Assembly: GCA_038528235.1 (NCBI GenBank)
Contig: JBCBEX010000068.1
Span: 1-23,623, forward strand
DNA: 23,623 bases
Direction of reading: 5' to 3'
Source of the DNA: JBCBEX01 sp038528235
GTDB taxonomy: Bacteria > Bacteroidota > Rhodothermia > Rhodothermales > Rubricoccaceae
Shown here: in pieces, positions 1 through 6,951 of the stretch
Layout: every line of letters begins with the position of its first letter
Position numbering within the stretch: position 1 is the first letter of the stretch
Program-made: the position numbers and the translations under genes
Notes under the pieces: generated by a model
The model's input: the letters and a program-made list of their open reading frames with translations, nothing else
Told to the model about the DNA's origin: nothing
The model's database searches: none

Positions 1-1
1 C

Positions 2-1312
2 ACGGAGCGCGTGCCTGCGTTTGCCGCATTCGCGGCGCGCAAACACGAGCGCATCCAGGCGCGCAAGGCCGAGCTGCGCCTCGACGAACTCAAGCCGCGT
101 GTCTTCTCGGGCTTCGTCCGCAACCGGCTCATCGACCGCGTCTTCCTCCCACTCATCGGTGACAACCTCGCCAAGCAGCTCGGCACCGCGGGCGACACGA
201 CGCGCACCGACCGGCAAGGCCTGCTGCTCCTGATCTCGCCGCCGGGCTACGGCAAGACGACGCTCATGGAGTACCTCGCCGACCGGCTGGGGCTCACGTT
301 CGTCAAAATCAACGGCCCGGCCATTGGCCACGATGTGACAGCGCTCGACCCCGAGTCCGCGCCCAACGCCGCCGCGCGCGAGGAGTTGGTAAAGCTGAAT
401 CTTGCCTTCGAGATCGGCGACAACCTAATGCTGTACGTCGACGACATCCAGCACTGCCATCCGGAGTTCTTGCAGAAGTTCATCGCGCTCTGCGACGCCC
501 AGCGGCGCGTCGAAGGCGTGTGGCGCGGGCAGCCGCGCACCTACGACCTGCGCGGCAAGAAGGTGGCCGTGGTGATGGCGGGCAACCCCTACACCGAGAG
601 CGGCGCCCGCTTCCGCGTGCCCGACATGCTCGCCAACCGCGCCGACACCTACAACCTCGGTGACGTGATCGGCGAGACGGCGGAGGCGTTCGCGAGCTCC
701 TATCTCGAAAACGCGATGGGCGCCAACCCCGTCCTCGACGCCGTGGCGAGCCGCGCGCCCGACGACCTTCACGCGCTCGTGCAGGCCGCCGAGACCGACC
801 GCCGCGACGGCCTCGACCTCCAGGGCAATTACGCCCCCGACGAACTCGACGAGATCCTTGCCGTGCTGCGCCACCTTATCGCGCTGCGCGACGTGGTGCT
901 GGGCGTCAACCAGGAGTACATCGCCAGCGCCGCGCAGAACGACGCCTACCGCACGCGCCCGCCGTTCCTGCTCCAGGGCTCCTACCGCAACATGAACCGG
1001 CTCGCCGAGAAGGTGCTGCCCGCCATGACCGACGCCGAGCGCGACACGCTCGTGCGCAGCCACTACGAGCAGGAGGCGCAGCTCCTCACGAGCGGGGCCG
1101 AGGCCAACCTGCTGCGGCTCAAGGAACTGATGGGCTGGCTCACGCCCGACGAGGCTGCGCGCTGGACCGAAATGCAGGCGACGTTCCAGAAGAACCAGGC
1201 GTTCGCTGGCCTCGCGGATGGTGACCAGGTGGCGCAGGTGCTCGCGCAACTCGCTGCCCTCACCGACGGCCTCGCCGCCATCCGCGACGTACTCGCCCGC
1301 GGAGACGAGTGA
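2..1312 (+). CDS. AAA-family 'DNA repair ATPase', C-terminal part (5' end outside window)
   Basis: The frame is open to the left edge, so this is the C-terminal part of a longer protein. A GTG at 11 exists, but this family is usually much larger, so it is not convincing as a start. Numbering from that GTG, the Walker A motif PPGYGKTT is at residues 77-84, Walker B LMLYVDDIQ at 139-147, and a sensor-1-like asparagine in AGNPYTE near 192. The long helical C-terminus ends in LARGDE. The combination of GHDVTALDPESAPN, the VDDIQHCHPEFLQKF Walker B region and the FRVPDMLANR segment resembles the ATPase module of large bacterial proteins annotated as DNA repair ATPases. That label is a family name and its exact role is not established. 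Two small genes follow on the same strand, the first 25 bases after the stop. A decayed copy of this gene's last codons recurs at 1873-1923. Confidence 0.8.
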   Translation, partial: TERVPAFAAFAARKHERIQARKAELRLDELKPRVFSGFVRNRLIDRVFLPLIGDNLAKQLGTAGDTTRTDRQGLLLLISPPGYGKTTLMEYLADRLGLTFVKINGPAIGHDVTALDPESAPNAAAREELVKLNLAFEIGDNLMLYVDDIQHCHPEFLQKFIALCDAQRRVEGVWRGQPRTYDLRGKKVAVVMAGNPYTESGARFRVPDMLANRADTYNLGDVIGETAEAFASSYLENAMGANPVLDAVASRAPDDLHALVQAAETDRRDGLDLQGNYAPDELDEILAVLRHLIALRDVVLGVNQEYIASAAQNDAYRTRPPFLLQGSYRNMNRLAEKVLPAMTDAERDTLVRSHYEQEAQLLTSGAEANLLRLKELMGWLTPDEAARWTEMQATFQKNQAFAGLADGDQVAQVLAQLAALTDGLAAIRDVLARGDE

Positions 1313-1337
1313 TGCACCGACAGCGCTGAACACGACC

Positions 1338-1838
1338 ATGCTTGACTGGGACGATCCTCGCTGGGCCGACCTAGAAGGAGGCTACCGAGCTCCCTATGAC
1401 CCGCGTCCAGCGCTACGACGGTTGGAGCAAGGGATGGCGGCTGAAGCTGCATGGGGTGAACTCTGGGAAGAGTTACACCACCAAGGAGACATAGGCTCTG
1501 CATCCTTTGCCGCGGTGCCTCACCTCGTCCGGATTCATGCGGAGCAGGATGTACCCAACTACAACGTGTTCGCGATGCTGTGCGTCATCGAACGAGCACG
1601 CTCAGGAGAGGGAAATCCAGCTATTCCCGACTGGTTGAAGAAGGGGTACGAGCAGGCTTGGCAGGATATCATTCCCCTTGCGCTTCGAGATATTGCCCGG
1701 TCAGAGAGCGAAGATCTCCTCCGAAGTGCGTTTAGTGCCATTGCTATCGCACGCGGGCTGCAATGGCTCAGCACCTTGATTTTCGACTTTTCTGAGGCTG
1801 AAACGCGAGAAATGATCGAGGCCTACCTAGGTGCGTAA
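1338..1838 (+). CDS. Uncharacterised helical protein, possible orphan immunity protein
   Basis: A 166-residue protein. The ATG at 1338 is preferred over in-frame upstream starts because those would overlap the ATPase, and the residues they add are low-complexity shadow sequence. The N-terminus (DWDDPRWADLEGGYR, then YDPRPALRRLE and ELWEELHHQGDIG) looks like a conserved hypothetical family. The remainder is predicted largely helical and HEAT-like, with no signal peptide, membrane segment or catalytic motif visible. Codon use is clearly more AT-rich than in the flanking genes, suggesting recent acquisition. It lies between the ATPase and a CdiI-type immunity gene and is bracketed by the two copies of the ATPase 3' end. 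That context suggests a toxin-immunity or accessory cassette, but no function can be assigned from sequence alone. Confidence 0.7.
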   Translation: MLDWDDPRWADLEGGYRAPYDPRPALRRLEQGMAAEAAWGELWEELHHQGDIGSASFAAVPHLVRIHAEQDVPNYNVFAMLCVIERARSGEGNPAIPDWLKKGYEQAWQDIIPLALRDIARSESEDLLRSAFSAIAIARGLQWLSTLIFDFSEAETREMIEAYLGA

Positions 1839-1872
1839 AACTGAACACCGATCGGCGGTCAGCCATACTACC

Positions 1873-1923
1873 CTCGCGCAACTCGCCACCATCAGTGACG
1901 TGCTCGCGCGGGAGGACGAATAA
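1873..1923 (+). pseudogene. Decayed second copy of the AAA ATPase 3' end
   Basis: In frame with the TAA at 1921-1923, this stretch reads LAQLATISDVLAREDE. It aligns with the end of the upstream ATPase, LAQLA...AIRDVLARGDE (coding bases 1241-1312), after a 7-codon deletion. The first 14 bases (CTCGCGCAACTCGC) are identical at 1241-1254 and 1873-1886. Similarity stops abruptly upstream of both points. The two copies are 632 bases apart and enclose the 1338-1838 gene. The fragment ends 7 bases before the immunity gene at 1931 and includes a purine-rich GGGAGGA at 1910-1916. It is best read as a recombination scar, either a tandem duplication or a cassette carrying its own ATPase tail. Confidence 0.8.
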
Positions 1924-1930
1924 CGCGCTC

Positions 1931-2422
1931 ATGGCGAAGACGCTCAACCAGATCGAAGGACGTGTGCCTCAGCCTATGCCACCTGAGGTGCAGGGCCTGA
2001 TAGCCAACGTTGAGCGGCTGATGGACATGCCTATCGATCAGTTCAGCGTGGGCGACCTGCGGCTCATGATCGGGCAGAACTGGGGCACGGAACACCTGAT
2101 GCCTCGGGCGCTTGGCGTACTCGAATCGAATCCATTCGTATGCGGGACGTTCTTCCCCGGCGATCTGCTGAATGCGACGCTCCGCCTTCCAGCAGCCTAC
2201 TGGACCAAGCACCCAGTGCACCACAAGCGAGCCCTAGGCATCGCTCGCCAGGGACTCGACGCGCTTGAGGTGCGATGCGATCAAGCACGGACTCGTGCCT
2301 TCAAACGCTACGACGCACGACTCGATGAAGTGGAGTGCTTAGACTCCGAAGAGCGCGACGTTAAGCAGTGGTGTCTCGATTTCCTCGCGAGATATGATGA
2401 GGACGGCAGGGCAACCGACTGA
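1931..2422 (+). CDS. Contact-dependent growth inhibition (CdiI-type) immunity protein
   Basis: A 163-residue cytoplasmic protein. The ATG at 1931 (MAKTLNQIEG) is chosen because the in-frame upstream codons overlap the decayed ATPase tail. Residues 36-86 carry the signature of the CdiI_2-type immunity family: a DLRLMIGQN motif at about 42-50, then LMPRALGVLESNP and FFPGDLLNATLRLP, followed by W91. Such proteins bind and neutralise the toxic C-terminal domain of CdiA or other polymorphic toxins delivered by neighbouring cells. No toxin or CdiA/CdiB gene is present here, so it appears to be an orphan immunity gene. The C-terminus is charged and helical. Codon use is more AT-rich than in the next gene, in keeping with horizontal acquisition. 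Family recognition is by motif memory, not by search. Confidence 0.8.
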   Translation: MAKTLNQIEGRVPQPMPPEVQGLIANVERLMDMPIDQFSVGDLRLMIGQNWGTEHLMPRALGVLESNPFVCGTFFPGDLLNATLRLPAAYWTKHPVHHKRALGIARQGLDALEVRCDQARTRAFKRYDARLDEVECLDSEERDVKQWCLDFLARYDEDGRATD

Positions 2423-2463
2423 CAGCTCTTGCGTTTAGGCGAGCCCGTTCTATTGGTCCCGCT

Positions 2464-4752
2464 ATGATCCACGCCTCCGCTCACCTCGACGCGCACCTCC
2501 GCGAACTCAAAGTCGACGCGAAGTACCGGCGCGGGCTGCGGGTGCTGATCGAGCACGCCAAGCGGCGGCTACCGAGCGTGGACGAGCAGCTGCTCCGCCG
2601 GGCCTTCCAGGTGGCCTACTGGGCACACCGCAACGACCGCCGCGCCGACGGCTCGCTCTACATCGCGCACCCGCTCGAAGTCGCCACCATCGCCGCGCGC
2701 GACATCGCCTTCGACGACGTGACGGTAGCCGCTGCGCTGCTGCACGACACGGTCGAGGACACGGACATCTCGCTCGACTTCCTAGAGGCCGAGTTCGGCG
2801 CGGAACTGGCGCAGGTCGTGGACGGCGTCACCAAGATCGACCACGTCTTCGAGAGCAAGAAGCTGGGCCGCGACGAGAACGTGCGCAAGCTCATGCTCTC
2901 GATGGCGAGCGACATCCGGGTCATCCTGGTCAAGTTCGCCGACCGGCTGCACAACATGCGGACGCTCGAGAGCCTTCCGCAGGCGAAGCAACTCCGCATC
3001 GCCTCGGACACGCTCGCGCTCTTCGCGCCGCTCTCGCACCGCTTCGGCCTCAACGCCATCAAGACGGAGTTGGAGGACCTCTGCCTGAAGTACATCGACC
3101 CGGAGCGCTACCAGCACATCACGAAAGGTCTCAAGGCCAACCGGCGGCAGCGCGAGACGTACCTCCGCCGCTTCATCGAGCCGGTCCAGAAAGAGTTGGA
3201 AGGCGCGGGGCTGACCTTCGAGATCACCGGGCGCCCGAAGTCGATCTACTCGATCTACCGGAAGATGAAGGCGCAGGAGAAGGACCTCGACGAGATCTAC
3301 GACCTGCTCGCCATCCGCATCATCCTGGAGAGCGAAGGTCGCCAGGGCCGCGAGGACTGCTGGCGCGTCTACTCGATCCTGACGGACCTCTACCCGCCCA
3401 TCCCAGAGCGCTTCCGCGACTTCATCTCGCTGCCGAAGTCGAACGGCTACCAGAGCCTCCACACGACGGTCATCGGGCCGAAGGGGCGGCGCATCGAGAT
3501 CCAGGTGCGCACGCAGGAAATGCACGAGATCGCCGAGCGCGGCGTGGCGGCGCACTGGAAGTACAAAGAGAAGAACGCCGACGGCTCCCGGAACAGCCCG
3601 CGCGCCGACGAGCGCCTCGACTCGCTCTACTCGTGGGTGCGCGACATGCTCGAAAACCCGCAGCCGGACGCGGCGAGCGACTTCGTGCAGGAGTTCGCGC
3701 TCAACCTCTACGCCGAGGAGATCTACGTCTTCACGCCCGCCGGCGACCTGCTCACGCTCCCGCGCGGCGCCACGCCCGTCGACTTCGCCTACCAGGTGCA
3801 CACCGAGGTCGGCAACCGCTGCATCGGCGCGAAGGTCAACGGCAAGATGGTCCCGCTCTCGCACAAGCTGGCCTCCGGCGACCAGGTCGAGATCCTTACC
3901 TCGAAGAAGCAGTCGCCCAACCCCGACTGGGCCAACTTCGTGGTCACGACGAAGGCAAAGGCGCGCATCCGGCAGCACATCAACGAGAAACGTCGCAAGG
4001 CCGTCGATCAGGGCCGTGCCGTGTTCGAGAAGCGGCTTGCGAAGGCGGGCGTCGAGATCGACCAGCAGGCCATCGCGCGCACGGCGGCGAAGCTGAAGTT
4101 TCCCGACTCGCAGCAGGTCTTCTACGAGATCGGCACCGGCACCTACGATGCCGACACGTTTATCACCGCGCTGCGCCGCGGTGCCGAGGCGGCGCGTGCT
4201 GAGACCGAGCAGGCCAACGCCGAGACAGCCGAAGAGCAGGCGCGTTTCCTCGATCAGGAGGCCACGCGCGTCACGCGCCAGGCCCGCGAGGCCAACCTGC
4301 CCGCCCTCATCGTCGATGGCGAGCCGATGTCGGACCTCGCCACGCGCTATGCCAACTGCTGCAACCCCATTCCTGGCGACGAGGTCGTCGGCTTCGCGAG
4401 CAAGACGGGTGCCATCACCATCCACCGCGGCACGTGCCGCAACGCGCTGCACCTGATGGCGGAGCAGCCCGAGCGCATCCTGCCCGTGGACTGGAGCCGC
4501 CAGAAGGACGCACAGTTCATCGTCGGCCTGCGCATCATCGGCGAGGACCGCGTCGGCATCGTGAGCGACCTCACCACGATGATCTCGAAGAACCAGCGGA
4601 CCAACATCCGCTCGATCACGGTCGAGAGCGAGGACGGCATGTTTGAGGGCAACCTCGTGCTCTTCGTGAGCGACCTGAAGCACCTGCAGCGGCTCATGGA
4701 CCGGATGCGCCAGATCGACGGCATCTTCGGCGTCTATCGGTTTGAAGAGTAG
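2464..4752 (+). CDS. spoT: Bifunctional (p)ppGpp synthetase/hydrolase (Rel/SpoT family)
   Basis: A 762-residue RSH protein of normal length that makes and degrades the stringent-response alarmone (p)ppGpp. The N-terminal HD hydrolase domain is intact: H69 in IAHP, the H94-D95 pair in LLHDTVEDT, and FADRLHNMRTL near 158-168, so hydrolysis is expected. The synthetase domain follows (GRPKSIYSIYRKM at 256-268, YQSLHTTVIGP at 329-339, EIQVRTQEMH around 345-354). The TGS domain is at about 415-478 (YVFTPAGDLLTLPRGATPVDFAY region). The zinc-finger/CC motif NCCNPIPGD is at 631-639, and a C-terminal ACT domain at about 685-762. The ATG at 2464 lies 41 bases after the immunity gene and has no clear Shine-Dalgarno. 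Both active sites look complete, so the product is probably bifunctional (Rel-like). The symbol follows the bifunctional class. Confidence 0.95.
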   Translation: MIHASAHLDAHLRELKVDAKYRRGLRVLIEHAKRRLPSVDEQLLRRAFQVAYWAHRNDRRADGSLYIAHPLEVATIAARDIAFDDVTVAAALLHDTVEDTDISLDFLEAEFGAELAQVVDGVTKIDHVFESKKLGRDENVRKLMLSMASDIRVILVKFADRLHNMRTLESLPQAKQLRIASDTLALFAPLSHRFGLNAIKTELEDLCLKYIDPERYQHITKGLKANRRQRETYLRRFIEPVQKELEGAGLTFEITGRPKSIYSIYRKMKAQEKDLDEIYDLLAIRIILESEGRQGREDCWRVYSILTDLYPPIPERFRDFISLPKSNGYQSLHTTVIGPKGRRIEIQVRTQEMHEIAERGVAAHWKYKEKNADGSRNSPRADERLDSLYSWVRDMLENPQPDAASDFVQEFALNLYAEEIYVFTPAGDLLTLPRGATPVDFAYQVHTEVGNRCIGAKVNGKMVPLSHKLASGDQVEILTSKKQSPNPDWANFVVTTKAKARIRQHINEKRRKAVDQGRAVFEKRLAKAGVEIDQQAIARTAAKLKFPDSQQVFYEIGTGTYDADTFITALRRGAEAARAETEQANAETAEEQARFLDQEATRVTRQAREANLPALIVDGEPMSDLATRYANCCNPIPGDEVVGFASKTGAITIHRGTCRNALHLMAEQPERILPVDWSRQKDAQFIVGLRIIGEDRVGIVSDLTTMISKNQRTNIRSITVESEDGMFEGNLVLFVSDLKHLQRLMDRMRQIDGIFGVYRFEE

Positions 4753-5208
4753 GCCAGCGATTGGAGGAGTAGGCTGGTTCGGGGAGAGACACACGCGGGA
4801 GCGGAAAGGAGTTGCGTGTTGTGCAGCAGAGCGAGGTCACCACGCACGGCGCAACAGGTCCTCGCCTATCCAACACCGACGCCTCGAAGGCCCATGAGGC
4901 TGCAGAGGGCTGGCCGCGTTGTATCCATACCCTGCACATGTCGTGAAACTTCGCTGAACGGTGTTCACCTGGGTGGCATCTCTGGAACCAACAGCCGGGG
5001 CGTCGGTTGGGTCGGGGCTTCGGCCTCTGTCAGCAAACTCAATTGCTTAGGACAAGAGCCGGGGTGTTACCTTCCCGCCGCCCTCGACGGCTGAGCATGC
5101 CGAACCGCGTCCCCACGCGGGCCTGCTGAGCCGCCCCTGGCGTGCTGATATGCTGCGCCGGGCTTTCCCGGCTGGCATCTCCCTTCCACCACCACACTGA
5201 GATCCCCC
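4753..5208. other. Intergenic region between spoT and the HU-family gene
   Basis: There is no convincing gene in these 456 bases. A 92-codon open frame at 4816-5094 has no recognisable sequence and no coding character. A short imperfect direct repeat, GARGAGTAGGC, occurs at 4744-4754 and 4764-4774 and spans the spoT stop codon. A weak UUCG-type hairpin is at 5014-5027. A loose match to a Bacteroidota promoter (TTG at 5043-5045, TACCTT at 5068-5073, 22-base gap) lies about 135 bases before the HU start, but it is far from certain. Two stronger hairpins nearer the HU gene are listed separately. Confidence 0.6.
5105..5172 (+). promoter_or_regulatory. Two perfect tetraloop hairpins in the HU-gene leader
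   Basis: Two perfect 6-bp stems with 4-base loops lie 37-104 bases before the HU start: CCGCGT-CCCC-ACGCGG at 5105-5120 and GCCGGG-CTTT-CCCGGC at 5157-5172. Neither is followed by a T-run, so they are not typical terminators. They could be 5'-UTR structure influencing stability or translation of the nucleoid-protein mRNA. Small GC-rich hairpins also arise by chance in GC-rich DNA. Confidence 0.45.
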
Positions 5209-5589
5209 ATGGAAACCAAGCGTGTCGAGACGCTCACCAAGAAAGACGTCTCCCGCCGGGTCGCCCAGCTGATGGACGAGCCGATCTACAAGAGCGAGCC
5301 CTGGGTCAACGCCGTCATCGAAGCGCTCGGCGCGCTCATGCTCGAAGCCGACCCTGAAGTCCGCATCGAGCTGCGTGACTTCGGCGTCTTCGAGGTCAAG
5401 AAGACCAAAGCCAAGCCCAAGGCCCGCAACCCGAAGACCAACGAGACGGTCTTCATCCCGAGCCGCCGCAAGACTCACTTCAAGCCGAGCAAGCGCCTCA
5501 AGGAAGAACTCCAGCGCCCGCTCGCCGATCTGGGCTACGCCATCCCCGAAGGCAGCGCCGACTCGCCCAGCGTGAACGGCAAGCACTAG
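5209..5589 (+). CDS. HU/IHF-family nucleoid DNA-binding protein
   Basis: A 126-residue basic protein of the bacterial histone-like HU/IHF family, which bends DNA as a dimer. The N-terminal helices (LTKKDVSRRVAQLM, then an EALGALMLEADPEV segment) are followed by the strand LRDFGVFEVKK at 55-65. The DNA-inserting arm carries RNPKTNE at 73-79, the conserved RNPxT motif, and the basic C-terminal helix HFKPSKRLKEEL comes next. It is longer than a typical ~90-residue HU, with about 10 extra N-terminal residues and about 25 C-terminal residues (ending in GSADSPSVNGKH) beyond the fold. The ATG at 5209 follows a C-rich leader without Shine-Dalgarno. A strong terminator lies 26 bases after the stop, so the gene is probably monocistronic. 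Confidence 0.9.
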   Translation: METKRVETLTKKDVSRRVAQLMDEPIYKSEPWVNAVIEALGALMLEADPEVRIELRDFGVFEVKKTKAKPKARNPKTNETVFIPSRRKTHFKPSKRLKEELQRPLADLGYAIPEGSADSPSVNGKH

Positions 5590-5615
5590 GCGACACGGAT
5601 CGCACTACGACGGAG

Positions 5616-5640
5616 AGGCCGGGGGTAACCTCGGCCTTTT
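5616..5640 (+). terminator. Rho-independent terminator of the HU-family gene
   Basis: A 9-bp stem (AGGCCGGGG at 5616-5624 with CCTCGGCCT at 5629-5637, one G-T wobble) closes a GTAA tetraloop, and the sequence runs on into a T-run ending at 5640. It begins 26 bases after the HU-gene stop and has the classic layout of an intrinsic terminator on the plus strand. Confidence 0.85.
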
Positions 5641-5682
5641 CTGTTGGGTGTCGGCCGTCTGTGGTGTGTTGTCCGTTGTGAA
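5641..5682 (-). repeat. Degenerate heptanucleotide array, reverse orientation (6 units)
   Basis: Six consecutive 7-base units from 5641 to 5682 all carry GT at positions 3-4 (for example GTGTCGG, CCGTCTG, TTGTCCG), while the other positions vary. This is the complement of the forward nnRAC units found before def, typA and the GT4 gene. The array begins directly after the T-run of the HU terminator. No matching forward array is visible before ruvX. It is part of the same repeat family as the other three loci. Confidence 0.6.
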
Positions 5683-5767
5683 CGGAGACAAGCCCAGACC
5701 CGGTAGTAGAACGGTCTTGGGAGGTTGAAACCGACTCCTTCCACAAACCACAGCGAGCATCGCGAGC

Positions 5768-5820
5768 GTCCCACAGGCGGCGTAGCCGCCGTCCCACTGA
5801 CCAAAGGCCGCAGGCCGTCC
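5768..5820. repeat. REP-like palindromic unit with flanking direct repeats
   Basis: A perfect hairpin GGCGGC-GTA-GCCGCC at 5776-5790 is framed by two copies of GTCCCAC (5768-5774 and 5791-5797). It is followed by a second small palindrome, GGCC-GCA-GGCC at 5806-5816, ending in GTCC. The whole lies just upstream of ruvX. The arrangement resembles repetitive extragenic palindromes, but copy number elsewhere in the genome cannot be judged from this window. Confidence 0.45.
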
Positions 5821-5826
5821 TACCTT

Positions 5827-6252
5827 ATGCCCCGTATCGCAGCTGTTGACTATGGCACCAAGCGCGTCGGCCTCGCCGTGACGGATCCGCTCGGCCTGTT
5901 CGCGCAGCCCGTCGGTACGTTCGACGCGAAGGGCGCGGTGGACGAACTGCGGCGGCTGGCGCAGGGGAGCGGTGCCGAAGCACTCACGCTCGTGCTCGTC
6001 GGCTGGCCGCTGCTGCCCGACGGCACGGAGGGCGCGATGGTCGCGAAGGTGCGACCCTACCTCAACCGCCTCCGGAACGCGCTCCCCAGCGTGCGCGTGG
6101 AGCCCTACGACGAGCGGACTACGTCGCGCCGCGCCCAGCAGGCCCTGCTCGCTGCCGGTGCCTCGAAGAAAGGGCGCCGTGATAAGGCCCGCCTCAACGC
6201 CGCCGCCGCCGCCGTCCTCCTCCAAGACTACCTCGACGAAGTGGGAGGGTAG
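5827..6252 (+). CDS. ruvX: Putative pre-16S rRNA nuclease / Holliday junction resolvase RuvX (YqgF)
   Basis: A 141-residue RNase H-fold nuclease of the YqgF/RuvX family, implicated in maturation of the 16S rRNA 5' end. The ATG at 5827 (MPRIAAVDYGTKRVG) is chosen because the family begins immediately before the first catalytic aspartate. Upstream in-frame codons run through the REP-like unit. Seen motifs are D8 in VDYGTKRVGLAV, VGWPLLPDGTEG at about 58-69, and DERTTS at 95-100 with E96. The final helix reads LNAAAAAVLLQDYL. The usual third acidic residue in that helix (family pattern VDxxAAxxIL) is asparagine, N124, here. The stop is at 6250-6252, followed by a heptad array and then def. The length is normal for the family. 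Confidence 0.9.
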   Translation: MPRIAAVDYGTKRVGLAVTDPLGLFAQPVGTFDAKGAVDELRRLAQGSGAEALTLVLVGWPLLPDGTEGAMVAKVRPYLNRLRNALPSVRVEPYDERTTSRRAQQALLAAGASKKGRRDKARLNAAAAAVLLQDYLDEVGG

Positions 6253-6342
6253 AAGTGAGACGTAGGGAGTGGGTGCCGTATCCAGCACCATGCTTTCTCC
6301 GGCTCTATTCACTTCGCACTTCTAACTTCTGCCTTCGAACTT
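6253..6342. repeat. Heptanucleotide arrays between ruvX and def (3 reverse, 5 forward units)
   Basis: Directly after the ruvX stop, three 7-base units (6253-6273) have GT at positions 3-4. After a 34-base spacer, five forward units run 6308-6342 (TTCACTT, CGCACTT and so on). Four of the five keep AC at positions 4-5 and all five end in CTT. The array ends 6 bases before the def ATG. An 8-base inverted repeat, TAGAAGTG (6250-6257) and CACTTCTA (6317-6324), connects the two arms and overlaps the ruvX stop codon. Confidence 0.65.
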
Positions 6343-6348
6343 CCCGCT

Positions 6349-6951
6349 ATGGTGCTTCCCATCTACACCCTCGGCCAGCCGGTCCTGCGCGAGGAAACCG
6401 TGCCCGTCGAGGCAGACTCGCCGGAGCTGCAGCAGCTCATCGACGACATGATCGAGACGATGCACGGGGCGAGCGGCATCGGGCTGGCGGCCCCGCAGGT
6501 GGGGCGCACGGAGCGGCTTTTCGTGGTAGACCTGAGTCACCTCGCCGACGACCTGATGGAGGACCTCGGCCTGACCGACCCCGCCGACCTGCCGACCTGG
6601 GCGCGTGGTCCACAGGCGTTCATCAATCCTGAGATCGAACCCGTCGAGCCGGACGTGACGAGCGAGTTTGAGGAGGGCTGCCTCTCGATCCCGGATCTCC
6701 GCGAGGACGTGACGCGCCCCGACTCCGTCCGCGTGCGCTACCTCGACCGCCACCTCGCTGAGCAGGAGGTGCTCGCGACGGGCATGCTTGCGCGCGTGGT
6801 CCAGCACGAGAACGACCACCTCAACGGCGTGCTGTTCGTGGACTACCTCTCGCCGCTCAAGAAGCGCCTGCTCAAGCGCCGCCTCCGCCGCATGGCCGAG
6901 GGCGATGTGGAGGCCGACTACCCGCTCGCGCTGCCCCAACAGGCGACCTAG
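6349..6951 (+). CDS. def: Peptide deformylase
   Basis: A 200-residue metalloenzyme that removes the N-formyl group from nascent proteins. The three family motifs are intact: GIGLAAPQVG at 43-52, EEGCLSIP at 108-115 (metal ligand C111), and QHENDHLNG at 152-160 (H153 and H157 as ligands, E154 catalytic). The C-terminus is basic (KKRLLKRRLRRM). The ATG at 6349 is six bases after a heptad array and has no Shine-Dalgarno. The stop TAG overlaps the stop of the convergent minus-strand gene: both use the CTAG at 6948-6951. A basic tail and a short insertion between motifs 1 and 2 (about 57-85) are within the normal range for this enzyme. Confidence 0.96.
   Translation: MVLPIYTLGQPVLREETVPVEADSPELQQLIDDMIETMHGASGIGLAAPQVGRTERLFVVDLSHLADDLMEDLGLTDPADLPTWARGPQAFINPEIEPVEPDVTSEFEEGCLSIPDLREDVTRPDSVRVRYLDRHLAEQEVLATGMLARVVQHENDHLNGVLFVDYLSPLKKRLLKRRLRRMAEGDVEADYPLALPQQAT

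Noticed and set aside
4744..4774. Imperfect direct repeat around the spoT stop codon
   Set aside because: Only 11 bases with one difference; probably a small local duplication with no further support.
2782..4794. 670-codon open frame on the minus strand opposite spoT, and similar long frames at 425-1339, 7671-9269, 11014-12225, 13971-15236, 15267-16490 and 18013-19371
   Set aside because: They lie antisense to genes with clear family motifs, contain repetitive Arg/Ala/Val/Leu/Asp sequence and arise from GC-biased third positions.
4816..5094. 92-codon plus-strand open frame between spoT and the HU gene
   Set aside because: No recognisable domain, unusual Cys/Arg/Pro composition and no leader; most likely chance.
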